A stretch of 64,000 nt of DNA from Schaalia georgiae DSM 6843. GTDB lineage: Bacteria; Actinomycetota; Actinomycetes; Actinomycetales; Actinomycetaceae. The translations under genes and the position numbers were made by a program. Positions 16,167 to 24,785 of the stretch are shown one piece after another (within the stretch, counting starts at the first letter, position 1; each line of letters opens with the position of its first letter). The notes under the pieces were generated by a model, which was not told where the DNA came from, did not search any database, and was given only the letters and a program-made list of their open reading frames with translations. The stretch spans positions 62,001-126,000 of the forward strand of contig NZ_AUBM01000011.1 in the NCBI RefSeq assembly GCF_000429245.1, written 5' to 3'.

Positions 16167-16933
16167 TGCGCTCCCTGGCCCCCCTCGGCGGTGCCCGGGT
16201 CTTCCTCACCGAGGCGGACCCGGGCACCGGTCCGCTCGTCGGCAACGTCTCACTGGGCGTCGGCGACGACCCGGAGGCCGTCCACGCGCGCCGGCGCTAC
16301 CTGTCCGCGCGCCTGGGCGCCCCGATCGTGTGGATGGACCAAACGCACTCCAGCGACATCGCCGTGGTCGGCCTGGGGGAGATGGGGCCGATCATGTGCG
16401 CCGGGGGTGCTTATGCGCCCCTGAACAGTTGCTGCGAGGGTGAGTACGGGCCCGTTCCGGCCGACGGGGCCGTCATCGACGCCCGGGGGTGGGAGGGTGC
16501 GCCAGCGCTGGCCGTCATGACCGCGGACTGCCTGCCCGTCGTCCTCTCCGCCGACGGGGGCCGTGTCCTCGCGGCGGTGCACGCGGGGCGCAGGGGGCTC
16601 CTGTCCGGCATCCTCATTGCGGCGGTCCGCGCTATGAGCGACTTGTGCGCCGATGCCCCCGCCGCCCTCATCGGTCCCGCCATCTGCGGGCAGTGCTACG
16701 AGGTCCCCGGATCCATGCGCGACGAGGCGGAAGCGACGGTGGCGGGCATAGGCTCGCGGACGCGGTGGGGCAGCGCCGGCCTCGACCTGCCGGGCGCGGC
16801 GCGCCGCCAGCTCGAGTCCATGGGGTGCGAGGTCGCGGTCGATCCCCGTTGCACCCTGGAGGACGCCTCGCTGTTCTCCTTCCGGCGCGACAGCGCCTGC
16901 GGGCGCCAGGCGCTGGTGGTCGCCGCCGTCTGA
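16166..16933 (+). CDS. pgeF: PgeF/YfiH-family (DUF152) purine nucleoside or peptidoglycan-editing protein
   Basis: 255 residues of the YfiH/LACC1 family. Family members have been described as laccase-like, as purine nucleoside enzymes, and as peptidoglycan-editing factors that keep L-Ser out of the stem peptide. Visible motifs: MDQTHSSDI, MTADCLPVVLSA, AVHAGRRGLLSG (metal-binding His/Cys context), GPAICGQCYEVP and a C-terminal SFRRD. The gene overlaps the ftsZ stop by one base, the usual ftsZ-pgeF-sepF arrangement. I favour the peptidoglycan-editing role because of that context; the reaction itself is not shown by the sequence. Confidence 0.85.
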   Translation: MRSLAPLGGARVFLTEADPGTGPLVGNVSLGVGDDPEAVHARRRYLSARLGAPIVWMDQTHSSDIAVVGLGEMGPIMCAGGAYAPLNSCCEGEYGPVPADGAVIDARGWEGAPALAVMTADCLPVVLSADGGRVLAAVHAGRRGLLSGILIAAVRAMSDLCADAPAALIGPAICGQCYEVPGSMRDEAEATVAGIGSRTRWGSAGLDLPGAARRQLESMGCEVAVDPRCTLEDASLFSFRRDSACGRQALVVAAV

Positions 16934-17017
16934 GTGTGGCGACATGCCGCCCGGGCTGCGCGGACTCGGGCCGACCTGGCATTAGTTTGTGCATATACGA
17001 TTGGTGAAGGAGGAATA

Positions 17018-17476
17018 ATGAGTGAATCGTTCGGCGCGCGAGCGCGCAAGTTCATGGGGTGGTACTCGCCCGATGCCGAGGACGACGAGTTCGATGAATA
17101 CGACGACATGGAAGAGGTTGCTCCCGTGGCCGACATCACACCCGCGACCCGTCCTTCCCTGGCACCGGTCCGCCGTCCCGAACCCATTGCCTCCGAGGAG
17201 CTCTCGCGCATCCTTCCCGTGCACGCCACCGCGTTCTCCGACGCCCGCGTCATCGGCGAAGCCTTCCGCGAGGGCACACCCGTCATCCTCGACCTCACTG
17301 ACGTGAGCTACGAGGAGGCCCGCCGCCTCGTCGACTTCGCCGCGGGCCTGACCTTCGGGCTGCGCGGGGTGCTCGAGAGCGTGACCGACCGCGTGTTCTT
17401 GCTGTCCCCGAAGAACGTCGAGATCCCGGGCGAGGCCATGGGCGCGCGCCGTGGCGCCCTGTACAACCAGGGCTGA
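17018..17476 (+). CDS. sepF: Cell division protein SepF
   Basis: Membrane anchor and bundler of FtsZ in organisms lacking FtsA. 152 residues. The N-terminal membrane-targeting amphipathic helix is FGARARKFMGWYSP, followed by an acidic linker (DAEDDEFDEYDDMEE). The core domain (about 65-145) contains GEAFREGTPVILDLTDVSYEEARRLVDFA in two stretches and the glycine pair GLTFGLRG. The start at 17018 follows a strong AAGGAGG. A -10-like TATACG/TACGAT at 16994-17001 hints at its own promoter within the pgeF-sepF gap. Confidence 0.96.
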   Translation: MSESFGARARKFMGWYSPDAEDDEFDEYDDMEEVAPVADITPATRPSLAPVRRPEPIASEELSRILPVHATAFSDARVIGEAFREGTPVILDLTDVSYEEARRLVDFAAGLTFGLRGVLESVTDRVFLLSPKNVEIPGEAMGARRGALYNQG

Positions 17477-17484
17477 GGCCGGCG

Positions 17485-17799
17485 GTGTCCGTAGCCGTCG
17501 CATGGGTCGCGTACTCCGTCTACGTCGTCGCGAACCTCTACCTCATAGTGCTCCTGGTCAGAGTGGGCCTGGACTGGGCGAGGTTCTTCGCCCGCTCGTG
17601 GCGCCCCTCGGGGGCGGCGCTGGTCCTGGCGAACGTGGTCTACGCGCTCACCGATCCGCCACTGCGCTTCCTGCGGCGTTTCATCCCGCCCCTGCGGTTG
17701 GGCTCGGGGATGAGTGTGGACATCGGGTTCGTCGTCCTATGGGTCGTGATCATCGTCATCCAGCGGTTCGCGGTCGCCTTCGCTGTCGTCGCGGTATGA
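17485..17799 (+). CDS. YggT family membrane protein
   Basis: 104 residues with two hydrophobic segments (about 8-28 and 75-103) and a central amphipathic part with DPPLRFLRRFIPPLRLGSGMSVDIG. This matches the YggT signature DP-x-L-x-P-x-R-x-x-x-P in modified form. The family has been linked to ion homeostasis and lies beside sepF and divIVA in many Gram-positive bacteria. GTG start, nine bases after the sepF stop. Role in division is inferred from location only. Confidence 0.9.
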   Translation: MSVAVAWVAYSVYVVANLYLIVLLVRVGLDWARFFARSWRPSGAALVLANVVYALTDPPLRFLRRFIPPLRLGSGMSVDIGFVVLWVVIIVIQRFAVAFAVVAV

Positions 17800-17855
17800 C
17801 GGGCGCTTCCCCAGCGGCGGCCCGACCGGAACACCGCGCCACGGGGTGATGGGTG

Positions 17856-17974
17856 TTGCTAGTGTGACGATTTCAGATATTATTCACGTGATGTGTAAGC
17901 GGGCGGCCCCCGTTCGGTCGTCCAGGAGCGCTGCAGTTAGAACCGCGGTGCCACCAACCCATACGACCGAAAGG
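17856..17974 (+). promoter_or_regulatory. divIVA promoter and structured 5' leader
   Basis: Promoter TTGCTA (17856-17861), 16-base spacer, TATTAT (17878-17883). The leader holds a perfect 9-base inverted repeat, TTCGGTCGT (17913-17921) and ACGACCGAA (17963-17971). The right arm abuts the AAAGG ribosome binding site (17970-17974) of divIVA, so the stem could hide it. The loop contains the palindrome ACCGCGGT and the string CCGCGGTGCCACC (17943-17955), whose complement resembles the T-box core. Confidence 0.6.
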
Positions 17975-17981
17975 CGATGAA

Positions 17982-18551
17982 ATGGCCCTGCTCACCACTG
18001 AGGACGTCCTCAACAAGAAGTTCCAGTACGTCAAGTTCCGCGAGGGTTACGACCAGGTCGAGGTCGATGAGTTCCTCGACGAGGTCGTTTCCACGATCTA
18101 CGCGCTCCAGATGGAGAACCAGGACCTCAAGGAGAAGCTCGAGGCCGCCGAACGGCGTGTCGCCGAGCTCAGCGACGGCGAGTTCAAGGCCCCCGCGCAG
18201 CCCGCCGCCCCCGCTGTGCCCGAGCCCGCCGCTGTCCTGGCCGGCGCCCCGGAGGACGCCGAGTCCGCCACCTCGATGCTCGCCCTGGCCCAGCGCGTGC
18301 ACGACGAGTACGTGCGCGATGGCGAGGAGCAGTCCGCCAAGATCATCGCCGACGCCAACGCCAAGCGCGACGAGATCATCGCCGACGCCCAGAAGCAGCA
18401 CGAGACCATTCTCACCCAGCTGGACCAGGAGAGGGAGCTGCTGGAGAACAAGATCAACGGCCTGCGGACCTTCGAGTCCGAGTACCGCTCCAACCTGCGC
18501 GGACACCTCGAGTCGCTGCTCGCCGAGGTCGGCTCGGACGGCGACAACTGA
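17982..18551 (+). CDS. divIVA: DivIVA / Wag31 polar growth and septum protein
   Basis: Coiled-coil scaffold that binds curved membrane at poles and septa and, in actinobacteria, directs tip growth. 189 residues. The N-terminal lipid-binding domain is MALLTTEDVLNKKFQYVKFR, ending with the YDQVEVDEFLDEV signature. It continues into a coiled coil, an Ala/Pro linker at about 68-85, and a second long coiled coil (about 100-180) rich in Glu/Lys/Gln. Last gene of the sepF-yggT-divIVA group; ileS, the common next neighbour in actinobacteria, is absent. A GC-rich hairpin follows. Confidence 0.96.
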   Translation: MALLTTEDVLNKKFQYVKFREGYDQVEVDEFLDEVVSTIYALQMENQDLKEKLEAAERRVAELSDGEFKAPAQPAAPAVPEPAAVLAGAPEDAESATSMLALAQRVHDEYVRDGEEQSAKIIADANAKRDEIIADAQKQHETILTQLDQERELLENKINGLRTFESEYRSNLRGHLESLLAEVGSDGDN

Positions 18552-18565
18552 CCCCGGCCCGCTTC

Positions 18566-18603
18566 CCGCTGGCGGTGGCGCACGCGCGGCGCCGCCAGCG
18601 GTT
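18566..18603 (+). terminator. Terminator-like hairpin after divIVA
   Basis: Perfect 10-base stem CCGCTGGCGG (18566-18575) / CCGCCAGCGG (18592-18601), with further pairing inside the GC-rich loop, followed by TTA. The position between divIVA and lspA fits an actinobacterial terminator with a weak U tail. Confidence 0.65.
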
Positions 18604-18608
18604 ACACT
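18603..18608 (+). promoter_or_regulatory. lspA -10 element, near-leaderless
   Basis: TACACT, predicting transcription from about 18615, one base before the lspA ATG at 18616. No ribosome binding site is visible upstream of lspA. Confidence 0.5.
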
Positions 18609-18615
18609 GAGGCCC

Positions 18616-19221
18616 ATGCTCTCACGCGCCCCCAACCGCAACGCGGTGTGCCTGGCGGTCCTGTTGCTCGCCGTCGCCACCGACCAGATCACGAAGTGGT
18701 GGGCGCAATCCGCCTTGGCCAACGGGCGCTCCATCGCCCTTGTCGGCAGGCTCCTGCGCCTCGAACTCGTGCACAACTCCGGCGCGGCGTTCTCCGTCGG
18801 ATCAGGGCGGACATGGATGTTCACCATCCTCGCGGTCGTGATCCTGGGCGCGATGGCATGGCTCTACCGGCGCTCGTCCGATACCGCCACGCGCGCCTCC
18901 ATCGCCCTGCTGGCCGGGGGCGCCATCGGCAACCTCATCGACCGCCTCTTCCAGCCCCCCTCCTTCGGACAGGGCCACGTCATCGACTTCATCGGCTACG
19001 GCGACTGGTTCGTCGGCAATGTGGCCGACATCTGGATCGTGGTGGCAGCGGCCGCCCTGGTCCTCTCCCTGGCGCGCGAGGGCGGCGGGGCCGCCGCCCG
19101 AGCGGAGAACGCCTCCGGCGGCGCCGAGGGAGGTGCGGCGGGGCCCACCGACGGGTCCGTGGAGCGCGGGGGCGCCCCGGAAGCGCCCGGCGCTACGGCG
19201 GCGGATGGCGCCGATGAGTGA
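18616..19221 (+). CDS. lspA: Lipoprotein signal peptidase (signal peptidase II)
   Basis: Membrane aspartyl protease that removes the signal peptide of prolipoproteins. 201 residues with four transmembrane helices. Conserved blocks: the first helix with [10 protein letters not shown], the [11 protein letters not shown] motif, the catalytic aspartate in [10 protein letters not shown] and the second catalytic aspartate in GNVADIWIV. After the last helix there is a 50-residue Ala/Gly/Glu-rich tail, longer than in typical LspA. The ATG follows TACACT by eight bases and lacks a ribosome binding site, so translation is probably leaderless. The 3' end overlaps the next gene by eight bases. Confidence 0.95.
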   Translation: MLSRAPNRNAVCLAVLLLAVATDQITKWWAQSALANGRSIALVGRLLRLELVHNSGAAFSVGSGRTWMFTILAVVILGAMAWLYRRSSDTATRASIALLAGGAIGNLIDRLFQPPSFGQGHVIDFIGYGDWFVGNVADIWIVVAAAALVLSLAREGGGAAARAENASGGAEGGAAGPTDGSVERGGAPEAPGATAADGADE

Positions 19222-20128
19222 GGGCCGGCTGCTTCCCGTGCCCGACGCCCTCGTCGGGGAGCGCGTGGACGCCGCCCTGTCGCGCATGCTCGGCATGAGC
19301 CGCTCGAAATGCGCGGACCTGGCCGCCCGGGGCGCGGTGACCCTCAACGGGCGGACCGCCGGCAAGTCCGACCGCCTCGGCGCCGCCGACATCATCGGGA
19401 TCGATATGCCCGACCCGGCCGTCAAGGCGGTCCCCGTGACCGGGATGGACATCCTCTACGACGACGAGGACATCGTCGTCGTCGACAAGCCCGTCGGGGT
19501 CGCGGCGCACACGGGCCCCGGATGGGAGGGGCCGACGGTCCTGGGCAACCTCGCCGCCGCGGGCTACCGCATCACCACCCACGGCCCGCCCGAGCGCCAG
19601 GGCATCGTCCACCGCCTCGACGTGGGCACCTCCGGGGCGATGATGGTCGCCAAATCCGAACTCGCCTACTCCGTCATGAAGCGCGCCTTCAAAGAACGCA
19701 CGGTTACCAAGGTCTACCACGCGGTGGTCGCAGGCCACTTGGACCCCGCCTCGGGCACCATCGACGCGCCCATCGGCCGCCACCCCTCGCGGGAGTGGCG
19801 CATGGCGGTCATCGACGGCGGGAAGCGCGCCATCACCCATTACGACACCCTCGAGATGATGGCGGGAGCGTGCCTGGCCGAGATCCACCTGGAGACCGGG
19901 CGCACCCACCAGATCCGCGTCCACATGGCGGCCGTGGGGCACCCCTGCGTGGGCGACGCCTTCTACGGCGCGGACCCGGGCCAGGCCGAGCGGCTGGGCC
20001 TGGTCCGCCAGTGGCTCCACGCCGTCGAGCTCTCCTTCGCCCACCCGCGCACGGGCGCGCCGACGACTGTGCGCAGCCCCTACCCGTCCGACCTCGCCGC
20101 CGCCCTCGAGCTCCTGCGCTATCCGTGA
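19214..20128 (+). CDS. RluD-type 23S rRNA pseudouridine synthase
   Basis: Converts uridines to pseudouridine, probably in helix 69 of 23S rRNA as RluD does. 304 residues: an N-terminal S4 RNA-binding domain (about 15-75, [18 protein letters not shown]) and a catalytic domain. The catalytic domain has [13 protein letters not shown], the active-site aspartate in [12 protein letters not shown] and the [20 protein letters not shown] block. lspA followed by rluD is a common gene pair. The ATG at 19214 and one at 19205 are both possible; neither has a strong ribosome binding site. Exact target uridines cannot be read from sequence. Confidence 0.93.
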   Translation: MSEGRLLPVPDALVGERVDAALSRMLGMSRSKCADLAARGAVTLNGRTAGKSDRLGAADIIGIDMPDPAVKAVPVTGMDILYDDEDIVVVDKPVGVAAHTGPGWEGPTVLGNLAAAGYRITTHGPPERQGIVHRLDVGTSGAMMVAKSELAYSVMKRAFKERTVTKVYHAVVAGHLDPASGTIDAPIGRHPSREWRMAVIDGGKRAITHYDTLEMMAGACLAEIHLETGRTHQIRVHMAAVGHPCVGDAFYGADPGQAERLGLVRQWLHAVELSFAHPRTGAPTTVRSPYPSDLAAALELLRYP

Positions 20129-20203
20129 GAGCCCGATGAGCGCCCCGGGCCGGCCGGAGCGGCCATCCGGCGCGCGCGACCGGCCGCCCGTCCCGTCGGC
20201 ACG

Positions 20204-20209
20204 TAGAAT
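20204..20209 (+). promoter_or_regulatory. dnaE -10 element, leaderless
   Basis: TAGAAT, placing the transcription start exactly on the A of the dnaE ATG (20216). There is no ribosome binding site between the -10 and the start codon. Confidence 0.6.
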
Positions 20210-20215
20210 CGGACC

Positions 20216-23200
20216 ATGGCGTCTGACCCCTTCGTGCACCTCCACAACCACTCCGAGTACTCCATGCTGGACGGAGCGGCGAAAACGCAGGCGATGGCCC
20301 AGGAGGCCGCCCGCCTGGGCCAGCCCGCTATCGGTCTGACCGACCACGGGTACCTCTTCGGCGCCTACGACTTCTACACGAACTGCATGTCCGCGGGCGT
20401 CAAGCCCATTATCGGCCTCGAGGCCTACGTGACCCCCGGGACATCGCGCTTCGACCGGCACAAGGTAACATGGGGCGAGCCGTGGCAGCGCTCCGACGAC
20501 GTCAGCGCCGGCGGCTCATACAACCACCTCACCCTGATCGCCTACAGCACCCAGGGCATGCACAACCTGTTCCGCCTGGGGTCCTACGCCTCGACCGACG
20601 GCCAGTTCGGCAAGTGGCCGAGGGCCGACAAGGAACTGCTCGCCAAGTTCCACGAGGGGCTCATCGTCTTCACCGGCTGCCCCTCGGGCGCGGTCCAGAC
20701 CCGCCTGCGCCTGGGGCAGTGGGACGAGGCCGTGGCCGAGGCCGCCGAACTGCGCGACATCTTCGGTCCCGAGAACTTCTACGTCGAGGTCATGGACCAC
20801 GGCATCGACATTGAGAGGCGCGTCCACTCCCAGGTCCTCGGGATCGCGCGCCTGATGAACGCCCCCCTGGTGGCCACCAACGACTCCCACTACGTGAAGA
20901 AGGAGGACCGCAAGATCCAGGACGCCCTCCTGTGCATCAACTCTGGGGCGCGGATCAACGATCCCGACCGCTTCAAGTTCGACGGCGACGGCTACTTCAT
21001 CCGGCCGTCCGAGGAGATGCGCGAGCTGTGGAGTGAGCTGCCCGGCGCCTGCGACGCCACCCTGGAGATCGCCGAGCGCTGCGACGTCCACTTCACCACC
21101 ACGAAGGAGGGCGCCAATTACATGCCCGACTTCCCCGTCCCCGAGGGCGAGGACAAGACCTCGTGGTTCGTCAAGGAGGTCGAGCGGGGGCTCAACGACC
21201 GCTTCCCGGGCGGCATCCCCGACGACGTGCGCAAGCAGGCCCAGTACGAGGAGGACGTCATCATCTCGATGGGCTTCCCCGGCTACTTCCTCACCGTCGC
21301 CGACTACATCAACTGGGCCAAGTCCCAGGGGATCCGCGTGGGTCCTGGGCGCGGCTCGGGAGCGGGTTCCATGGTCGCCTACGCGATGAAGATCACCGAG
21401 CTGAACCCTTTGGAGCACGGACTGATCTTCGAGCGCTTCCTCAACCCGGAGCGGATCTCTATGCCCGACTTCGACGTTGACTTCGACGAGCGGCGGCGCG
21501 ACGAGGTGATCGCCTACGTCAAGCGCAAGTACGGCGAGGACCGCATCAGCCAGGTCGTCACCTACGGGACGATCAAAACCAAGCAGGCCCTCAAGGATTC
21601 GGCGCGCATCCTGGGCAAGGACTTCAAGATGGGCGAGCAGCTCACCAAGGCCCTGCCCCCCGCCATCATGGGCAAGGACATCTCCGTGGCGGGGATCTTC
21701 GACCAGGGCGACAAGCGCTACGGGGAGGCCGCCGAGTTCCGCAAGTTCTACGAGGACAACCCCGACACCCACGAGGTCGTCCAGTACGCGCTCGGCCTGG
21801 AGGGGCTCACCAGGCAGTGGGGCGTGCACGCCTGCGCGGTGATCATGAGCTCCCACACCCTCACCGACATCATCCCCATTATGAAGCGCCCCCAGGACGG
21901 GGCCATCATCACCCAGTTCGACTACCCGACGTGCGAGACGCTGGGCCTGCTGAAGATGGACTTCCTGGGCCTGCGCAACCTCACGGTCGTCTCCGACGCG
22001 CTGGAGAACATCGCGATCAACGGGAAGGCGGACCCCGACCTCGACCACATCCGCTTCGACGACGCGAAGACCTACGAGCTGCTGGGCCGGGGCGACACCC
22101 TGGGCGTCTTCCAGCTCGACGGCGGCGGCATGCGCGACCTGCTCAAGCTCATGAAGCCCGACAACTTCGAGGACATCTCCGCCGTGGGCGCGCTGTACCG
22201 CCCCGGCCCCATGGGCGCGAACTCGCACACGAACTACGCGCTGCGCAAGAACGGGCGCCAGGAGATCACGCCCATCCATCCGGAGCTGGCCAAGCCGCTC
22301 GAGGAGATCCTGGGGACGACCTTCGGTTTGATCGTCTACCAGGAGCAGGTCATGCAGATCGCCCAGAAGCTGGCGGGCTACACCCTGGGGCAGGCGGACA
22401 TCCTCCGCAAGGCGATGGGCAAGAAGAAGAAGGAGGTCCTGGACCAGCAGTTCAAGGGCTTCCGCCAGGGGATGGTCGACAACGGCTACTCGGAGGAGTC
22501 GATCAAAGCGCTGTGGGACGTGGTCGTCCCCTTCTCCGCCTACGCGTTCAACAAGGCGCACTCCGCCGCCTACGGGCTCGTGTCGTACTGGACGGCCTTC
22601 CTCAAGGCCAACTACCCGACCGAGTACATGGCCGCCCTGCTGACCTCGACGAAGGACAACAAGGACCGCCGGGCCCTGTACCTGGCCGAGTGCCGCCATA
22701 TGGACATCACGGTGCTGCCCCCCGACGTGAACGCCTCGATGGGCAACTTCGCCCCTGACGGGGAGGCGATCCGTTTCGGGCTCAGCGCCGTCCAGAACGT
22801 CGGCGGCCCCGTGGTCGAGGCGATCGTGGGCGCACGCGAGGAGAAGGGGCGTTTCGCCTCCTTCCAGGACTTCCTGGACAAGGTGCCCCAGGTGGTGTGC
22901 AACAAGCGGACCATTCAGTCGTTGATCCGAGCGGGTTCCTTCGACTCGATGGGGTACACGCGCAGGGCGCTGCTGGCGCGCTGCGACGAGGCCGTGGACG
23001 CGGTCATCGACGTCAAGCGCAACGAGGCCATCGGCCAGTTCGACCTGTTCGGCGGGCTCGATGACGGCGCCGGCGGCTCATCGCTGGCGATTGACATCCC
23101 CGACCTGCCCGAGTTCGACCGGAAGCAGAAACTGGCCGCCGAGCGCGAGATGCTGGGGCTGTACGTCTCGGACCACCCGCTGCGGGGCCTGGAGGGGGCG

Positions 23201-23755
23201 CTCGCCCGCCACCAGGACTACGAGATCGCGCAGGTGGTGGGCTCGGAGGGCGCTATGGCCGACCGCGTCGTCAAGATCGCGGGCCTCGTGTCGGGTGTGA
23301 CGACGAAGGTGACGAAGCAGGGGAACGCGTGGGCGATCGCCACCATCGAGGACCTTTCGGGCTCGGTGGAGGTCCTTTTCTTCCCCCGGGCCTACGAGTC
23401 GATCTCCACCTACTTGGCCCAGGACGCGATCGTCGGCATCGAGGGCAAGGTCAACGTGCGCGACGAGGGGATGGCGATCTACGGGCAGTCGATGACGCTG
23501 CTCGACCTGTCGAGCGAGTCGGACGCCCCGCTGGACCTGCGCCTGCCCGCATCGCGGTGCACGGCCAAGCTGCTGACGGACCTCAAGGGCGTGCTCGAGT
23601 CCTACCCGGGCGCCTCACCGGTGCGCCTCCACGTGAGGGAGCCCGGGCGCGAGACCGTGGTCGAGTTGGATCCCCGCTACCGCGTGGCGCAGACGAACGC
23701 GTTCTTCAGCCACATCAAGGCGGTCGTCGGCGCGGGCGGGGTCATCGGGCGCTGA
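20216..23755 (+). CDS. dnaE: DNA polymerase III subunit alpha
   Basis: Replicative polymerase catalytic subunit, 1179 residues, the usual DnaE1 length. The order of domains is PHP (starts FVHLHNHSEYSMLDGAAK; HxH metal motif), the polymerase palm with RVGPGRGSGAGS and catalytic aspartates in SMPDFDVDFDERRRDEV, and fingers with GVHACAVIMSS and QLDGGGMRDLLK. An AYAFNKAHSAAYG stretch, a helix-hairpin-helix region, an OB domain (about 990-1070, VSGVTTKVTKQGNAWA) and a C-terminal domain follow. Transcription appears leaderless from the TAGAAT at 20204. Stands alone; the following gene is convergent. Confidence 0.98.
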   Translation: MASDPFVHLHNHSEYSMLDGAAKTQAMAQEAARLGQPAIGLTDHGYLFGAYDFYTNCMSAGVKPIIGLEAYVTPGTSRFDRHKVTWGEPWQRSDDVSAGGSYNHLTLIAYSTQGMHNLFRLGSYASTDGQFGKWPRADKELLAKFHEGLIVFTGCPSGAVQTRLRLGQWDEAVAEAAELRDIFGPENFYVEVMDHGIDIERRVHSQVLGIARLMNAPLVATNDSHYVKKEDRKIQDALLCINSGARINDPDRFKFDGDGYFIRPSEEMRELWSELPGACDATLEIAERCDVHFTTTKEGANYMPDFPVPEGEDKTSWFVKEVERGLNDRFPGGIPDDVRKQAQYEEDVIISMGFPGYFLTVADYINWAKSQGIRVGPGRGSGAGSMVAYAMKITELNPLEHGLIFERFLNPERISMPDFDVDFDERRRDEVIAYVKRKYGEDRISQVVTYGTIKTKQALKDSARILGKDFKMGEQLTKALPPAIMGKDISVAGIFDQGDKRYGEAAEFRKFYEDNPDTHEVVQYALGLEGLTRQWGVHACAVIMSSHTLTDIIPIMKRPQDGAIITQFDYPTCETLGLLKMDFLGLRNLTVVSDALENIAINGKADPDLDHIRFDDAKTYELLGRGDTLGVFQLDGGGMRDLLKLMKPDNFEDISAVGALYRPGPMGANSHTNYALRKNGRQEITPIHPELAKPLEEILGTTFGLIVYQEQVMQIAQKLAGYTLGQADILRKAMGKKKKEVLDQQFKGFRQGMVDNGYSEESIKALWDVVVPFSAYAFNKAHSAAYGLVSYWTAFLKANYPTEYMAALLTSTKDNKDRRALYLAECRHMDITVLPPDVNASMGNFAPDGEAIRFGLSAVQNVGGPVVEAIVGAREEKGRFASFQDFLDKVPQVVCNKRTIQSLIRAGSFDSMGYTRRALLARCDEAVDAVIDVKRNEAIGQFDLFGGLDDGAGGSSLAIDIPDLPEFDRKQKLAAEREMLGLYVSDHPLRGLEGALARHQDYEIAQVVGSEGAMADRVVKIAGLVSGVTTKVTKQGNAWAIATIEDLSGSVEVLFFPRAYESISTYLAQDAIVGIEGKVNVRDEGMAIYGQSMTLLDLSSESDAPLDLRLPASRCTAKLLTDLKGVLESYPGASPVRLHVREPGRETVVELDPRYRVAQTNAFFSHIKAVVGAGGVIGR

Positions 23756-23811
23756 GGGCGCCCGGCCCGGGTCCTGCGGGGTTGGGGCGCCGCCCGCCTG
23801 CGTAGCGCGCC

Positions 23812-24045
23812 CTAGTCGGCGGAGCCGACACGGGCGGCCAAGGCCCCCCAGGGGGCGTCGACCTCGACGAGATCGCCGGGGGAGAGGCGCCGGCCCCGGC
23901 GGACCTCCGTGGCGCCGTTGACGCGCACGTCGCCGCCCTGGACGAGCCCGCGGGCCTGCGCGCCGTCCTCGGCCAGGGAGGCGAGCTTGAGGAACTGGCC
24001 CAGGCGGATCTGCCCGCGCACGGGGATCTCCGGCGTGTTCGTCAC
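23812..24045 (-). CDS. Small S4-domain RNA-binding protein
   Basis: 77 residues, almost entirely one S4 fold: IRLGQFLKLASLAEDGAQAR, GDVRVNGATEVRRGRRL and SPGDLVEVD. The family (COG2501-like, YbcJ/YaaA type) binds structured RNA, and some members are linked to ribosome assembly. GTG start with AAGGAGG ten bases upstream. It is transcribed convergently to dnaE and divergently from the next gene. Precise target unknown. Confidence 0.85.
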   Translation of the reverse strand: MTNTPEIPVRGQIRLGQFLKLASLAEDGAQARGLVQGGDVRVNGATEVRRGRRLSPGDLVEVDAPWGALAARVGSAD

Positions 24046-24137
24046 GGTGCCTCCTTATCTGCGGTGGCACCATTGTTGCATTTCGCGCGCCGATGCGTCA
24101 CAAGTATCCTGGACCCAACGATTACTGAGGAGGAGCC

Positions 24138-24785
24138 GTGGGCGTCCACGACGACGACATCGATGCCGAATTCGCGAGCCTGGTGGCCCGGATGGGGGAC
24201 CCCGGCGAGGCGGGGGGTCCGCCGGGACCCGCCCGCGGCCCCGACGACACGCCGGTCGACGAGTCCTTGCACCTGGAAGGGGGGAGGCTGTCGGTCGCGC
24301 TGGTCCTGGCCCCCATCGCCCACCCCGAGGTGCTGCACTCGCTGCTGGCGCTGTCGGACGTGCGCGAGTCGGTGGTGCGGCTCAAACCGTGGACCGCGGT
24401 GTGGTTGCGGGTGGAGACGACGCCCACCGACGAGGAGGAGCTGGACGTACTGCTCACGGGCACCCGCCCGATGCCGGACGCCGTCGACCGCGTCGCACGC
24501 GTCGTGTCGGGCCTGTCGAAGTACGGGGCCGTCGCCCTCATGTCCTGGCTGGTCGAGGGGGACGGCGTGGAGCCCGGAGTGTCCGGGCGGATCTCGGCCC
24601 AGCGCTACGTGGCGGGCGAACCGGAGGAGACGATTCCGGCGGGACTGCTCATGGGGTCGATGCCGCAGGCCACCGAGGACCTGCTGCTCGGCCGGACGGC
24701 CCCCGCCGACTACTCGGACTCGGTGAGCGCCGCGGGGGAACGCAGGGGCGGGGGGCCCTTCGGATGGTTCAAGAAGAAGAAGTGA
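24138..24785 (+). CDS. Conserved actinobacterial protein of unknown function upstream of priA
   Basis: I do not recognise a characterised family. 215 residues, no signal peptide or membrane segment. Acidic N terminus, a Pro/Gly-rich stretch at about 20-40, then a compact alpha/beta region (LSVALVLAPIAHPEVLHSL, VVRLKPWTAVWLRVET, DAVDRVARVVSGLSKYGAVALMS split over two stretches). The tail ends GPFGWFKKKK. GTG start with GAGGAGG upstream, and a -10 TATCCT at 24105-24110 gives a short leader. Its stop overlaps the priA start (GTGA), so the two are probably translated together. Confidence 0.75.
   Translation: MGVHDDDIDAEFASLVARMGDPGEAGGPPGPARGPDDTPVDESLHLEGGRLSVALVLAPIAHPEVLHSLLALSDVRESVVRLKPWTAVWLRVETTPTDEEELDVLLTGTRPMPDAVDRVARVVSGLSKYGAVALMSWLVEGDGVEPGVSGRISAQRYVAGEPEETIPAGLLMGSMPQATEDLLLGRTAPADYSDSVSAAGERRGGGPFGWFKKKK

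Noticed and set aside
17941-17960. T-box riboswitch
   Set aside because: Only the core-like string on the minus strand is present. There is no stem I or specifier loop and no downstream minus-strand target gene. Kept as an observation, not as a riboswitch feature.
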